Shown one piece after another: positions 24,612-33,361 of a DNA stretch of 64,000 bases. The stretch is taken from the NCBI GenBank assembly GCA_017394885.1, contig JAFPWO010000013.1, forward strand, positions 186,001 to 250,000, given 5' to 3'. Position 1 is the first letter of the stretch; each line of letters begins with the position of its first letter. The notes beneath the pieces were generated by a model that was given only the letters and a program-made list of their open reading frames with translations, ran no database searches and was not told where the DNA came from. The position numbers and the translations under genes were made by a program. Source of the stretch: Lachnospiraceae bacterium (GTDB lineage Bacteria; Bacillota; Clostridia; Lachnospirales; Lachnospiraceae).

Positions 24612-27041
24612 TCAGGCACGAAGCTCGATTCCCAGCTGCCCGAGGCCGTTCAGGATCTTGTTCATCACGCCGGTGATATCCTTCTCTTCCAGCGTGCGGT
24701 CTTTGGCACGGAATACCAGCTTATAAGCCACGGATTTCTTTCCGGCGCCGACCTGCTCACCTTCGTAGACGTCGAAGAGCTCCACGCTCTCCAGGATCTT
24801 TCCGCCGCGCTGCCAGAGCATCTTCTCCACCGTGCCCACATTCAGGCTCTTGTCCATGACCATGGAAAGGTCGCGCGTCACCGCCGGGAAGCGGGCAATG
24901 CCTTCATACTTCTTATTGTCCAGATTCGTGAAGGGCAGGATCGCCGGCATATCCAGCACCGCGATATACGCGCGGGTATTCAGGTCAAAGGCTTCCGCCG
25001 TCTTCGGGTGGACCTCGCCCAGATAGCCGACGGTCTCTCCGTCATAGCGGATCACGTCCTGGCGGCCCGGATGGAAGAACGGGAAGCGCCCGTCGTTTTC
25101 ATACTCGGCCCGGGCCTTCATGCCGGCCTTACGGAAGAACTCTTCCGCCACGGCTTTCAGCGTAAAGAAGTCGCCCTCCCCGTAGAAGCCGAAGGTCAGC
25201 TGCATCCGCTCATCCGGCAGTTCCGTGACCGGGACCGCCTTCGGAAGATAGATATTGGCCAGCTCGTAAAGCCGCACGTTTTTATTGCGGCGGTTATAGT
25301 TCGTCGCCAGGGAGCTCAGCATCCCGCCCAGTGAGATCGTCCGCATGATGCTGTAATCTTCGCCCAGCGGATTTAAGATCGTGACCGCCTGCCGCAGCGG
25401 GGAATCCGCCGGCAGCCTCAGCTTATCCCAGACCTTCGGGCTTTCAAAGGAATAATTCATGCCCTGGCTGAAGCCGCAGTATTCCAGTACGTCCCGCGCC
25501 ACATTTTCCACGCGGGCCTTGTAGGAAAGCTTGCCTGCCGTGGCTTCGCCGGTCGGGAGCGTCGTCGGGACGTTGTCATAGCCGAAGAAGCGCGCCACTT
25601 CCTCCGCCAGATCCGCTTCGCACTCCAGATCCTGGCGGAAGGTCGGAATCTTCACAACGCGGCGGTCCGCGTCATATTCCAGTTCGAGCGGCGGGAAATA
25701 GGAAAGCATGGTCTCTTCGGAAAGATCCGTGCCCAGGAAATCATTGATCCAGTCGGGACGGAAAGCGATCTCCTTCTTCTCCGGCGCTTTCGCGTACACG
25801 TCCACCTTGCCGCCGACGACTTCGCCGCAGCCCAGCTCCTCCACCAGCGCGCAGGCACGGTTCACGGCCGCTTCGGCATTTTCCGGGTCCAGGCCCTTTT
25901 CGAACTTGCCGGAGGAATCGGTCCGAAGGCCCAGCCGCTTGGAGGAGAGCCGGATATTGGTCCCGTCGAAGCAGGCGCATTCGAAGACCATGGTGCGGAC
26001 GTCATCCGTGATCTTGGAGTTGTTGCCGCCCATGATGCCGGCGAGCGCGATCTCTTTTTCGGCGTCGCAGATCATCAGGATATTGGAATCCAGCTTCCGG
26101 GGCTGGCCGTCCAGCGTTTCGAAAACGTCCCCGTCCGCGGCCCGGCGCACGATGATTTTGTGGCCGGCAATCTGGTCATAGTCGAAGGCGTGCATCGGCT
26201 GTCCGAACTCTTCCATCACGTAGTTGGTAATATCCACGAGGTTGTTGATGGGACGGATGCCGCTCGCCCTAAGGCGCCGCTTCATCCACTCGGGAGACGG
26301 GCCGATCTTGATGTTTTTGACCACGCGCGCGATATACCGCGGGCAGAGCGCCGGATCCTGCACGTCGACCGAAATATAATCCGAAGCCTGCTCGCTGTTG
26401 CCGGTCTCCGGAACCACCGGCGGCACAAACGGCTTACGGAAGGTCGCGGCCGCTTCGCGGGCGATCCCGAGTACGCTGTAGCAGTCCACCCGGTTGGAGG
26501 TGATCTCATATTCAAACACGGTGTCGTGCAGGCCGAGGGCCTCGATCGCGTCGTCCCCGGGTTTGACCCCGCTCTCTTCGGAGAAAACATAGATCCCGTT
26601 CTCCGGGGCTTCCGGATAAAAATTGCGGTCGGAGCCCAGCTCTTCGATCGAGCACATCATGCCCGCGCTTTCCACGCCGCGCAGGGCGCCGGCCTTGATC
26701 TCAAAGCCGTCCTCCGGATAGTTGCCGCTGTGATCGCCGGCGACTTTCCCGCCGTCCGTTACCACCGCCACCAGCTGGTCCTTCGCCGCGTTCGGCGCGC
26801 CGGTCACGATCTGCAGCGGAGAGCCGTTTCCGATATCGACCCGGCATACCACCAGCTTGTTCGCATTGGGATGCGGCTCCAGCTCCAGGATCCGTCCGAC
26901 GACGATACTCTTCAGGTTCCGGTCATAGCTCGTAAAGCCTTCCACCTTGGTCCCGGAAAGGGTCATTGCATCCGTATATTCCTGCGCCGTGGCGGTCAGA
27001 CCCGGCACATACGCTTTAATCCAGTTATATGATGTATTCAT
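24612..27041 (-). CDS. pheT: Phenylalanyl-tRNA synthetase beta subunit
   Basis: 809 residues, the usual bacterial long form. N-terminal EMAP/tRNA-binding-like domain (about 40-150, with GRILELEPHPNANKLVVCRV shortened: LEPHPNANKL), B3/B4 editing region, B5 domain, the catalytic-like core, and a C-terminal ferredoxin-fold anticodon-binding domain (FPAVTRDLSMVMD to the end). It forms the alpha2-beta2 enzyme with PheS and hydrolyses Tyr-tRNA-Phe. ATG with GAGGAGG, 12 nt after pheS. Confidence 0.97.
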   Translation of the reverse strand: MNTSYNWIKAYVPGLTATAQEYTDAMTLSGTKVEGFTSYDRNLKSIVVGRILELEPHPNANKLVVCRVDIGNGSPLQIVTGAPNAAKDQLVAVVTDGGKVAGDHSGNYPEDGFEIKAGALRGVESAGMMCSIEELGSDRNFYPEAPENGIYVFSEESGVKPGDDAIEALGLHDTVFEYEITSNRVDCYSVLGIAREAAATFRKPFVPPVVPETGNSEQASDYISVDVQDPALCPRYIARVVKNIKIGPSPEWMKRRLRASGIRPINNLVDITNYVMEEFGQPMHAFDYDQIAGHKIIVRRAADGDVFETLDGQPRKLDSNILMICDAEKEIALAGIMGGNNSKITDDVRTMVFECACFDGTNIRLSSKRLGLRTDSSGKFEKGLDPENAEAAVNRACALVEELGCGEVVGGKVDVYAKAPEKKEIAFRPDWINDFLGTDLSEETMLSYFPPLELEYDADRRVVKIPTFRQDLECEADLAEEVARFFGYDNVPTTLPTGEATAGKLSYKARVENVARDVLEYCGFSQGMNYSFESPKVWDKLRLPADSPLRQAVTILNPLGEDYSIMRTISLGGMLSSLATNYNRRNKNVRLYELANIYLPKAVPVTELPDERMQLTFGFYGEGDFFTLKAVAEEFFRKAGMKARAEYENDGRFPFFHPGRQDVIRYDGETVGYLGEVHPKTAEAFDLNTRAYIAVLDMPAILPFTNLDNKKYEGIARFPAVTRDLSMVMDKSLNVGTVEKMLWQRGGKILESVELFDVYEGEQVGAGKKSVAYKLVFRAKDRTLEEKDITGVMNKILNGLGQLGIELRA

Positions 27042-27053
27042 GGTTTCTCCTCC

Positions 27054-28073
27054 TCAGAACTGTTTGAGGAATCTGTCGTCGTTTTCGTACAGCAGCCGCA
27101 TATCGTCGATCTCATACTTTAAGAGCGTGATGCGCTCCAGCCCGATCCCGAAGGCGAAGCCGGAATACTCTTCCGGATCAATGCCGCTCATGCGCAGCAC
27201 CTTCGGGTGCACCATGCCGCAGCCCAGGATCTCGATCCAGCCGCTTCCCTTGCACATCCGGCAGCCCTTGCCGCCGCACTTGAAGCAGCTTACATCCATC
27301 TCGGCGCTCGGCTCGGTGAACGGGAAGTGGTGCGGGCGGAACTTGACCTTCGTCTCCTGTCCGAACATCTCCCGCGCGAACTGGGCCAGCGTGCCCTTAA
27401 GGTCCGCAAAGGTAATGCCCTTATCCACGACCAGCCCTTCGATCTGATGGAAGGACGGTGAATGGGTGGCGTCCACTTCATCGGAACGGAACACCCGCCC
27501 CGGGGCGATGATGCGGATGGGCGGCTTCTGCTTTTCCATCACGCGGACCTGCACCGGCGAGGTCTGCGTCCGAAGCACGATCTCTTTATTTACATAGAAG
27601 GTATCCTGCTCGTCCTTGGCGGGGTGATTCGCCGGGATGTTCAGGGCCTCGAAATTGTAGTAATCATATTCGATTTCCGGACCTTCGACCACTTCATAGC
27701 CCATCCCGATAAAGACACGCTCCAGTTCCTCGAGCGCGATGGTATTGGGATGGCGGTGTCCGATCTGCGCGGTCTTCGCGGGCATGGTCACGTCGATGGT
27801 CTCGGCTTCCAGACGGGCTTCGAGCGCTTTCTCCTGCACCGCGGCCTGGACCTCGGCCAGTTTGTCTTCGATGGCCTTTCGGGTATCGTTGACCCAGCCG
27901 CCGACCTTGGGACGGTCTTCCGGCGCGACCTCGCGCATGCCCTTTAAGACTTCGGTCAGCTCGCCCTTCTTGCCGAGATACGCCAGACGGATCTCATTGA
28001 TGGCGTCGGAGGAAGCGGCGGCCTCGAGCCGCGCCAGAGCTTCTTCCCGGATTTTCTTCAGTTTCTCCTGCAT
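27054..28073 (-). CDS. pheS: Phenylalanyl-tRNA synthetase alpha subunit
   Basis: 339 residues. N-terminal coiled-coil arm (1-90), then class II motifs: [19 protein letters not shown] (motif 2 region) and [16 protein letters not shown] (motif 3). It holds the Phe-AMP active site. AGGAGG precedes the ATG. No T-box is present; the 150-nt upstream gap holds a promoter with a palindromic spacer (28127-28155). The ECF sigma operon ends upstream without a clear terminator. Confidence 0.97.
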   Translation of the reverse strand: MQEKLKKIREEALARLEAAASSDAINEIRLAYLGKKGELTEVLKGMREVAPEDRPKVGGWVNDTRKAIEDKLAEVQAAVQEKALEARLEAETIDVTMPAKTAQIGHRHPNTIALEELERVFIGMGYEVVEGPEIEYDYYNFEALNIPANHPAKDEQDTFYVNKEIVLRTQTSPVQVRVMEKQKPPIRIIAPGRVFRSDEVDATHSPSFHQIEGLVVDKGITFADLKGTLAQFAREMFGQETKVKFRPHHFPFTEPSAEMDVSCFKCGGKGCRMCKGSGWIEILGCGMVHPKVLRMSGIDPEEYSGFAFGIGLERITLLKYEIDDMRLLYENDDRFLKQF

Positions 28074-28126
28074 AGTTTCTATCCTCCTGAAAGTGACGGA
28101 CCTTCCGCCACCGGATATTCCTAAAA

Positions 28127-28155
28127 AGTATACGCTTCCCGGACGGGAAGCGCAA
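28127..28155 (-). promoter_or_regulatory. pheST promoter with palindromic spacer
   Basis: Minus strand TTGCGC (28155-28150), 17-nt spacer, TATACT (28132-28127). The spacer is almost wholly a perfect palindrome, CGCTTCCCG-2 nt-CGGGAAGCG (28133-28152), placed like an operator. It could also fold as an RNA hairpin ending the sigma-factor transcript, followed by TATACTTTTT. Confidence 0.6.
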
Positions 28156-28223
28156 GTGTTTTTACAGGATTCCTATACGATTCAGACAGATTTCCGATTT
28201 TCTCTGCCGTTAATCTGCTGCGG

Positions 28224-28790
28224 TCAATTCAGCAACCCTTCCTTTTCCAGATGCTTTCTCAGTCCTTTCAGGATCCGGGAGATGCGGGTACGGAGCGCGC
28301 CTTCCGAAAGCCCGCTCCAGGCGGAAAGCGCTTCGTACGAGTCCATCCGGCTGAAGCGCCGCACAAACAGCATGCGGTCATTTTTCGGGAGACCGCCCAG
28401 ATACCCGATGACTGCCTGATGCAGTTCCTCTGCCATCAGCTCATCTTCCACCGGAACGCAGGACGCGGCCAGCGGTTCGATTTCTTCCAGACAGCGCGCA
28501 TAGGTTTCCGGAGCCCGTTTCAGGCGGGTACGGTCCCGCAGCTTTTTCATAGCCTGGTTGCGAAGGAGCCGGGATGCGTACGCGGGAAGAGAATCCGGAA
28601 GCACGGGCGGGATCGTATTCCACAGCGCCAACAAGGTATCATTCACGCATTCCTCGGCGTCCTGCCGGCTTTCCAGAAGCCTTTCCGCGCGTGAAAACAG
28701 AAGCGGGCCGTACTTTTCTCCCGTCAGCCGCAGCGCTTCCTCCGAACGAGAAAGGAAGAGGTCAATTAATTCATTGTCCTCCGGTGCCAT
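28224..28790 (-). CDS. Second ECF-type sigma factor
   Basis: 188 residues. Region 2 at about 25-95 (SRQDAEECVNDTLLALWNTIPP) and region 4 at about 130-185 (SGLSEGALRTRISRILKGLRKHLEKEG). It shares the LWNTIPP and RKHLEKE blocks with the sigma factor at 2552-3109, so the two belong to the same subgroup. The ATG has GGGAGG five nt upstream and overlaps the preceding anti-sigma-like gene by 20 nt. Unusually, the sigma gene is last in its operon. Probably autoregulated, but no matching promoter was identified. Confidence 0.9.
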   Translation of the reverse strand: MAPEDNELIDLFLSRSEEALRLTGEKYGPLLFSRAERLLESRQDAEECVNDTLLALWNTIPPVLPDSLPAYASRLLRNQAMKKLRDRTRLKRAPETYARCLEEIEPLAASCVPVEDELMAEELHQAVIGYLGGLPKNDRMLFVRRFSRMDSYEALSAWSGLSEGALRTRISRILKGLRKHLEKEGLLN

Positions 28791-29139
28791 CTGGACCTCC
28801 CGCGCCTTTTTCTGTTGTTTCCTCTTCTGTACTGGCTGCTTCCGGCTCCTCCTTTGAATCGCCGGCGTCTGTCTCCGGATCGTATTCCGAAAGATCGTTT
28901 CCTTCTTCCGTGCTTACCGTTTCCGGCTGTTCGGCCTCTGTCAGCGCATCCGGCTTCCGGTTAAGCAGCCGGCTGAGTCCCGCGATCAGAAGGATAAGCA
29001 GAAAAGCGGCTGCCGCAGCCGCTTTCAGAACAATTGAAAACCGCGCTTTCTTATCTTCCGGCTGCCAGGCGCTTTCCGCCTCTTCCAGGAGCGCTTCCGG
29101 AACATCTCCGATCTTTTCCAGAAAATCTTCTTTCTTCAT
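28771..29139 (-). CDS. Small membrane protein, probable anti-sigma factor
   Basis: 122 residues. The N-terminal 35 residues contain IGDVPEALLEEAES, resembling the IDRDLLEEA of the serpin fusion next to the first ECF factor. One membrane helix lies at about 38-58, and a very acidic, Thr/Glu/Pro-rich tail of about 60 residues would face outside. It overlaps the ECF sigma gene, which fits a partner role. No domain match is certain; the name is based on context and topology. Confidence 0.65.
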   Translation of the reverse strand: MKKEDFLEKIGDVPEALLEEAESAWQPEDKKARFSIVLKAAAAAAFLLILLIAGLSRLLNRKPDALTEAEQPETVSTEEGNDLSEYDPETDAGDSKEEPEAASTEEETTEKGAGGPDGTGGQ

Positions 29140-29154
29140 CCCGTTCCGTCTCCG

Positions 29155-29967
29155 TCATGTCATATTATTCGCGTTTTCGATCACCTTCCCGCTTTGGGGA
29201 TCGATCGTAATGCTGAAATACGGCATCCACACACCTTCGGGGACCGTATACAGCAGCTCGCAGACGTAAACGGCTTCACTCCGGATCAGCCGCAGGGTAA
29301 CATTTACGCTGTCGTCGATCAGTGAATACTGCCGGATGTCCTTCTTTTCCAGAAAGGCTTCCGCTGTTTTTTCAGCGATCTCCAGTGCCTCTTCTTTGCT
29401 GACCGATATCCTGAAATTGTCAGGAAAACCGGTATCCTGAAAGACCGCGCTTACCAGCACGCCGTCACAATAATCGACGCAGCCTGCCGATACCTGCACC
29501 CCTTGGATCTCGCAGTCGAAATAAAAAGATGTACCGGCCGCGCCTGTTTCTGTACGGACCGTGCACAGGTCCGCAAATGTCTGCCCTTTGATCAGAGCCA
29601 GAAGGGCCCGCGCCCGCTCACGCAGCGTATCTGCCGCGGAACCGCCTTTGCCGGCAGGGCTTTTCGTGTCATGCAGAATGTACATGACTTCTTTTTCGGA
29701 CGGATCGTAAAAAAAGCTGTAATCCCCGCAGCTGTACTTTTTCCTTCCGCTTCCGGTCCCGCTCTGCGCGGCCTGGATTCCTTTATACTCGATCGGTTCC
29801 CCTTTCAACTCCGGAGCCACGAGATCCCGGACGGCTTCCACCTTCTGCAGGATGACCGCTCCATCTTCTTTTTCTCTGAGCCTGAAAAACAGGTTGATCC
29901 CCAGCAGGAACAAGAAAACCGCTGCCAGAACGGCGGCTCCCAGGCCGATCCATTTTTTTGTATTCAT
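29155..29967 (-). CDS. Membrane-anchored protein with PepSY-like C-terminus
   Basis: 270 residues from ATG 29967, which has GGAGG upstream; the longer frame reaching into the GTPase gene is rejected. A membrane helix at about 7-27 anchors an external domain. The C-terminal 80 residues (SKEEALEIAEKTAEAFLEKK ... YFSITIDPQSGKVIE) have the pattern of a PepSY/YpeB-type domain, often linked to protease inhibition or peptide binding. It is 15 nt before the anti-sigma-like gene, in one operon with the sigma factor. A GTGAAGC/GCTTCAC hairpin (29983-30003) precedes it. Function inferred only as part of the envelope-sensing module. Confidence 0.68.
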   Translation of the reverse strand: MNTKKWIGLGAAVLAAVFLFLLGINLFFRLREKEDGAVILQKVEAVRDLVAPELKGEPIEYKGIQAAQSGTGSGRKKYSCGDYSFFYDPSEKEVMYILHDTKSPAGKGGSAADTLRERARALLALIKGQTFADLCTVRTETGAAGTSFYFDCEIQGVQVSAGCVDYCDGVLVSAVFQDTGFPDNFRISVSKEEALEIAEKTAEAFLEKKDIRQYSLIDDSVNVTLRLIRSEAVYVCELLYTVPEGVWMPYFSITIDPQSGKVIENANNMT

Positions 29968-30037
29968 GATCCGCCTCCTTCCGTGAAGCAGCAGGTGCTT
30001 CACTTCGTATGTACCCACCTGGAGATCATTGTTACAT

Positions 30038-32641
30038 TTACCAGTCGATTTTACTGGCGATCTTATATTCTCCGCGTTCCAGGGCCCGCAGCATCTGAGC
30101 CCGGGCGGTCGTATACTCATCCAGGAACTCGGTGCATCCCATGCGCAGGAAGCCGCCCCGGATGGTGCTCAGGCGGATCAGGTTATCATTCGTGACTACC
30201 CCGGTCAGCGGCGCGTTCTTCCTGCTTTCCGCGATGATCTTTTCGATCGCGATATCCGCGGTTTCATTCTCTTTGGTATAAACGATCTTTAGATGCGGCT
30301 TTTCTTCCTGCTCGCCCGGATTTCCCGGGACCCGGTAGCCGTCGAAGACCAGGATCACTTCCTTCCCGGTGTAAGCCGCGTAGTTCTGCAGCCGGTGCAT
30401 CAGTTCATAGCGCGCGGGTTCCAGCTCGGAGCCGGCTTCCTTCATCAGTTCCTCCCAGGCAAAAAGCAGATTGTAGCCGTCAATGATCAGCCGGTCCGGC
30501 TGCTGAAAGCGCAGATTGTTATTTTCCTCCGGGACGCCGTACTGATGGACCACCCCGGTCACCTGCGGCCGCTTGATCGGCCCGAATTCCTTCATCATCA
30601 GTTCTTCCAGCTCCCGGTCCGAAGCCAGCGAGTCTTTCGGCAGGGCCGAGGCCGGCGCGCCGGGCGCCCGCAGCACCTTCTCCGCATCGTACGAAGCGGA
30701 AGGGACCCGGGTAAAATACGGCAGATGCATAAGCCGCGGCACCTCGTACCACGGGATCACGACGCCGGCCCCGTGGCTGCAGAAGACCGAATCCGGAGAA
30801 TTCTCCAGATCCGCCTCCGGCCGGTAGGGATTGTCCGCCCGCACCGCCTCTTCGTTATGACAAGGCGCTTTGCCGGAAACCTCCAGAGAAATCGTTCCCT
30901 GCCCGCTGCTCAGGGAGGAAAGGCGTGCGGCATAGTCCGTCATCTCCGAGACCGGGGCGCGGCCAAGGAGAACCGCCCATTCGCCGTCGGTCTGCTGATC
31001 GCTGATCTCCCCGGACCGCAGGCGGATATCATTCATGACCGCACCGGAAAGCCGGTACGGGACCCGGATCCGGAACGAATAAAACGGCTCCAGCAGCTGC
31101 GTTTTTCCCGCAGCCGCCGCGGTCATCAGACCCTGCCGCACCGCCCGGTAGGTCGCTTCCCGGAAGTCCCCGCCTTCCGTATGCTTCAGGTGGGACCGCC
31201 CGCCCAGGAGCGTGATCTTCACATCTGTGAGCGGCGCACCGATCAGAACGCCCCGGTGCGTCTTTTCCTGCAGATGCGTGAGGATCAGCCGCTGCCAGTT
31301 GCGCGCCAGCTTATTCTGATCCGCCCGGTTTTCAAACACGGTTCCGCTCCCGGCCGGAAGCGGTTCCAGAAGGAGATGCACTTCCGCGTAGTGCCGGAGC
31401 GGTTCGAAATGCCCCACGCCTTCCACGGCGGCAAGCAGCGTTTCCTTATACAGGACGCGGCCCTTGTCAAAACCGATCTTCAGGCCGAAGCGTTCCGCGG
31501 CCAGTGTCTCCAGCACCTCCGCCTGAATCGGCCCCATCAGTTCCGCATGGATCTCCCGCAGCGCGGGATCAAAGCGAAGCTGCAGCGTCGGATCTTCCTC
31601 CTGCAGCTGATTCAGCTTCGGCCAGACCTGTTCGGGGGCTTCCCCTCCTTCCAGATTCAGGCGGAAGCGCATGACCGGGGTCAGCAGCGGCAGCGTCTGC
31701 TCCGAAAGCGTTCCCAGCCCCTGCCCGGCGGCGGTTTCCGCAAGGCCGCAGATCACCCCGATGTCCCCGGCCGAAAGTACCTCGACCTGTTCGAAGCGGG
31801 CCCCGAGATAGCGCCGCAGCGGTCCGGCTTTCTCTGTTTGATCCGCCATGATGCGGATCTCATCCCGCGTGCGGACCTGCCCGGTCAGTACTTTAATATG
31901 TGTCAGCCTCGTTCCTTTTTCATCGTAGCTGATCTTATGGACACGGGCTGCGAAGGGAATGGCCTCGTCCCATGTCCGTGCATTTTCTTCGAGCAGCGCC
32001 AGCAGCCGGGCAATGCCCTGTTCCTTCAGGCCGCTGCCGAAGCAGACCGGGAACAGGAGCCGCTTTCGGATCAGCTCCCGAATATCCTCCCGGAAAGGGC
32101 TCTCTCCTTCCAGATACTTTTCCAGCAGGCTCTCCTCCAGCAGGGCGATCTCCTCCCCGGGATCGGAAAAGCTTTCCGCATCCAGGCAACCGCCGGACAG
32201 CTCCTTCTGCAGCTCCGAAAGGATCTCCTCCCGGCTCCGGCGCTCCAGATCCATCTTCGTGACAAAAAGAAACGTCGGCAGCCGGTATGTCTGAAGCAGT
32301 TTCCAGAGCGTTCTCGTATGCGCCTGCACGCCGTCCGTCCCGCTGATGACCACAAGCGCGGCATCGGCCGCGGACAGTGTCCGCTCCGTTTCCGCCGAAA
32401 AATCCACATGGCCTGGCGTATCCAGAAGATTCAGACGCATATCACCTACCGGAAAACTGGCCTCTCCGGTAAAGATAGTGATCCCGCGGCGCCTCTCCAG
32501 CGCCGCGCTGTCAAGCGCCGCATTTCCGTGATCCACCCGACCGGGCAGGCGGATCGCGCCGGCCTGGTGCAGGATCGCTTCCGCCAATGTTGTTTTTCCG
32601 GCGTCGACATGCGCGACGACGGCTACAGTCAGCTTCTTCAA
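30038..32641 (-). CDS. EF-G/Tet(M)-like translational GTPase fused to YacP/Rae1-type NYN nuclease domain
   Basis: 867 residues, TTG start with AAAGGA eight nt upstream. GTPase motifs: HVDAGKTT (11-18), RGIT (52-55), DTPGH (74-78), TKMD (128-131); EF-G-like domains II-V follow to about 640. From about 716 a NYN domain resembling YacP begins: DGYN (D721), VFDGYR (D767), ETAD (D796) and TNDN (D819) supply the acidic active-site set. Tet(M) proteins end before such a domain at about 640 residues. In Bacillus subtilis YacP (Rae1) cuts mRNA in the ribosomal A site, where EF-G-like factors also bind. A ribosome-targeted nuclease is inferred; tetracycline resistance is not implied. Confidence 0.9.
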   Translation of the reverse strand: MKKLTVAVVAHVDAGKTTLAEAILHQAGAIRLPGRVDHGNAALDSAALERRRGITIFTGEASFPVGDMRLNLLDTPGHVDFSAETERTLSAADAALVVISGTDGVQAHTRTLWKLLQTYRLPTFLFVTKMDLERRSREEILSELQKELSGGCLDAESFSDPGEEIALLEESLLEKYLEGESPFREDIRELIRKRLLFPVCFGSGLKEQGIARLLALLEENARTWDEAIPFAARVHKISYDEKGTRLTHIKVLTGQVRTRDEIRIMADQTEKAGPLRRYLGARFEQVEVLSAGDIGVICGLAETAAGQGLGTLSEQTLPLLTPVMRFRLNLEGGEAPEQVWPKLNQLQEEDPTLQLRFDPALREIHAELMGPIQAEVLETLAAERFGLKIGFDKGRVLYKETLLAAVEGVGHFEPLRHYAEVHLLLEPLPAGSGTVFENRADQNKLARNWQRLILTHLQEKTHRGVLIGAPLTDVKITLLGGRSHLKHTEGGDFREATYRAVRQGLMTAAAAGKTQLLEPFYSFRIRVPYRLSGAVMNDIRLRSGEISDQQTDGEWAVLLGRAPVSEMTDYAARLSSLSSGQGTISLEVSGKAPCHNEEAVRADNPYRPEADLENSPDSVFCSHGAGVVIPWYEVPRLMHLPYFTRVPSASYDAEKVLRAPGAPASALPKDSLASDRELEELMMKEFGPIKRPQVTGVVHQYGVPEENNNLRFQQPDRLIIDGYNLLFAWEELMKEAGSELEPARYELMHRLQNYAAYTGKEVILVFDGYRVPGNPGEQEEKPHLKIVYTKENETADIAIEKIIAESRKNAPLTGVVTNDNLIRLSTIRGGFLRMGCTEFLDEYTTARAQMLRALERGEYKIASKIDW

Positions 32642-32666
32642 AACGGATTTCCTTTCGGGATAAGGG

Positions 32667-33194
32667 TCAGACGCGGACGATATAGTCTTCTTTTCGGGGC
32701 GCAGCGGGACGGAATCCCTCCGGCAGACCGTAGCCGAGGATCACATTTCCGACCCCTTCATAATTTTCGTCCAGCCCCCACTTTTCAGCCAGCGCACGCC
32801 CCTCCGGCGTCTGAAAACTTTCGCGGGCCCGGTAAATATAACAGCTGTCCACACCCAGCGCATGGGCGGCATTCATCAGATTTCCCATGACCAGATTCGC
32901 GTCATCCCGCGAAGTCGGGATCCGCTTATCCTGAAATACGATCACGACCGTCGGCGCGCCATAGAACGGATCGGCGGCCGCCGGCATGCCGACGGATGTT
33001 CTGTTGAGTATGGCCAGTGCATCCCGCGTTTCCTTATCCTGGACCACTACGATTTTCGGAGACTGCTTCCCCATCCCGGTCGGCGCGTACGTCGCGCATT
33101 CCAAGATCTGCCTAAGCGTTTCTTCTTCCACCTGCTCCGGCTTATAGGCGCGGCAGCTCCGGCGGCTCAGTAAATTCTGAATCGTCTCGTTCAT
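32667..33194 (-). CDS. Nitroreductase family flavoprotein
   Basis: 175 residues from ATG 33194 (CGGAGGTACC upstream); the frame is open to 33266 but lacks a better start. RRSCRAYKPEQV at 10-21 and the later NLMNAAHALGVDSCYI and GYGLPEG blocks are standard for FMN-dependent nitroreductase-like NAD(P)H oxidoreductases. Substrate unknown. An extended -10 (TGC TATACT, 33230-33225) with a poor -35 lies upstream, and the fumarase operon is divergent. Confidence 0.9.
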   Translation of the reverse strand: MNETIQNLLSRRSCRAYKPEQVEEETLRQILECATYAPTGMGKQSPKIVVVQDKETRDALAILNRTSVGMPAAADPFYGAPTVVIVFQDKRIPTSRDDANLVMGNLMNAAHALGVDSCYIYRARESFQTPEGRALAEKWGLDENYEGVGNVILGYGLPEGFRPAAPRKEDYIVRV

Positions 33195-33303
33195 TTTGGT
33201 ACCTCCGTTACGATTTCTGTTTTCAGTATAGCACAGGAAGCGAAGAAAATCCTGTTCCGAAAGCACGAAACTTCCGGCTACCGAAAGATTTCCTTCGTCT
33301 TTC

Positions 33304-33332
33304 TTGTCGTTTTTCTGTTTACGCTATATAAT
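33304..33332 (+). promoter_or_regulatory. Promoter of the fumarase operon
   Basis: TTGTCG (33304-33309), 17 nt, consensus TATAAT (33327-33332), 30 nt before the start codon. Confidence 0.75.
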
Positions 33333-33361
33333 AAAGCCATCCTGAATAAGGAGGGTCCATT

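Noticed and set aside
30293..32890. Plus-strand ORF of 865 codons opposite the GTPase-nuclease gene
   Set aside because: It mirrors the minus-strand gene, has no family motif, is rich in Arg, Pro, His and Gln, and has no ribosome site. Long antisense frames are expected in GC-rich genes.
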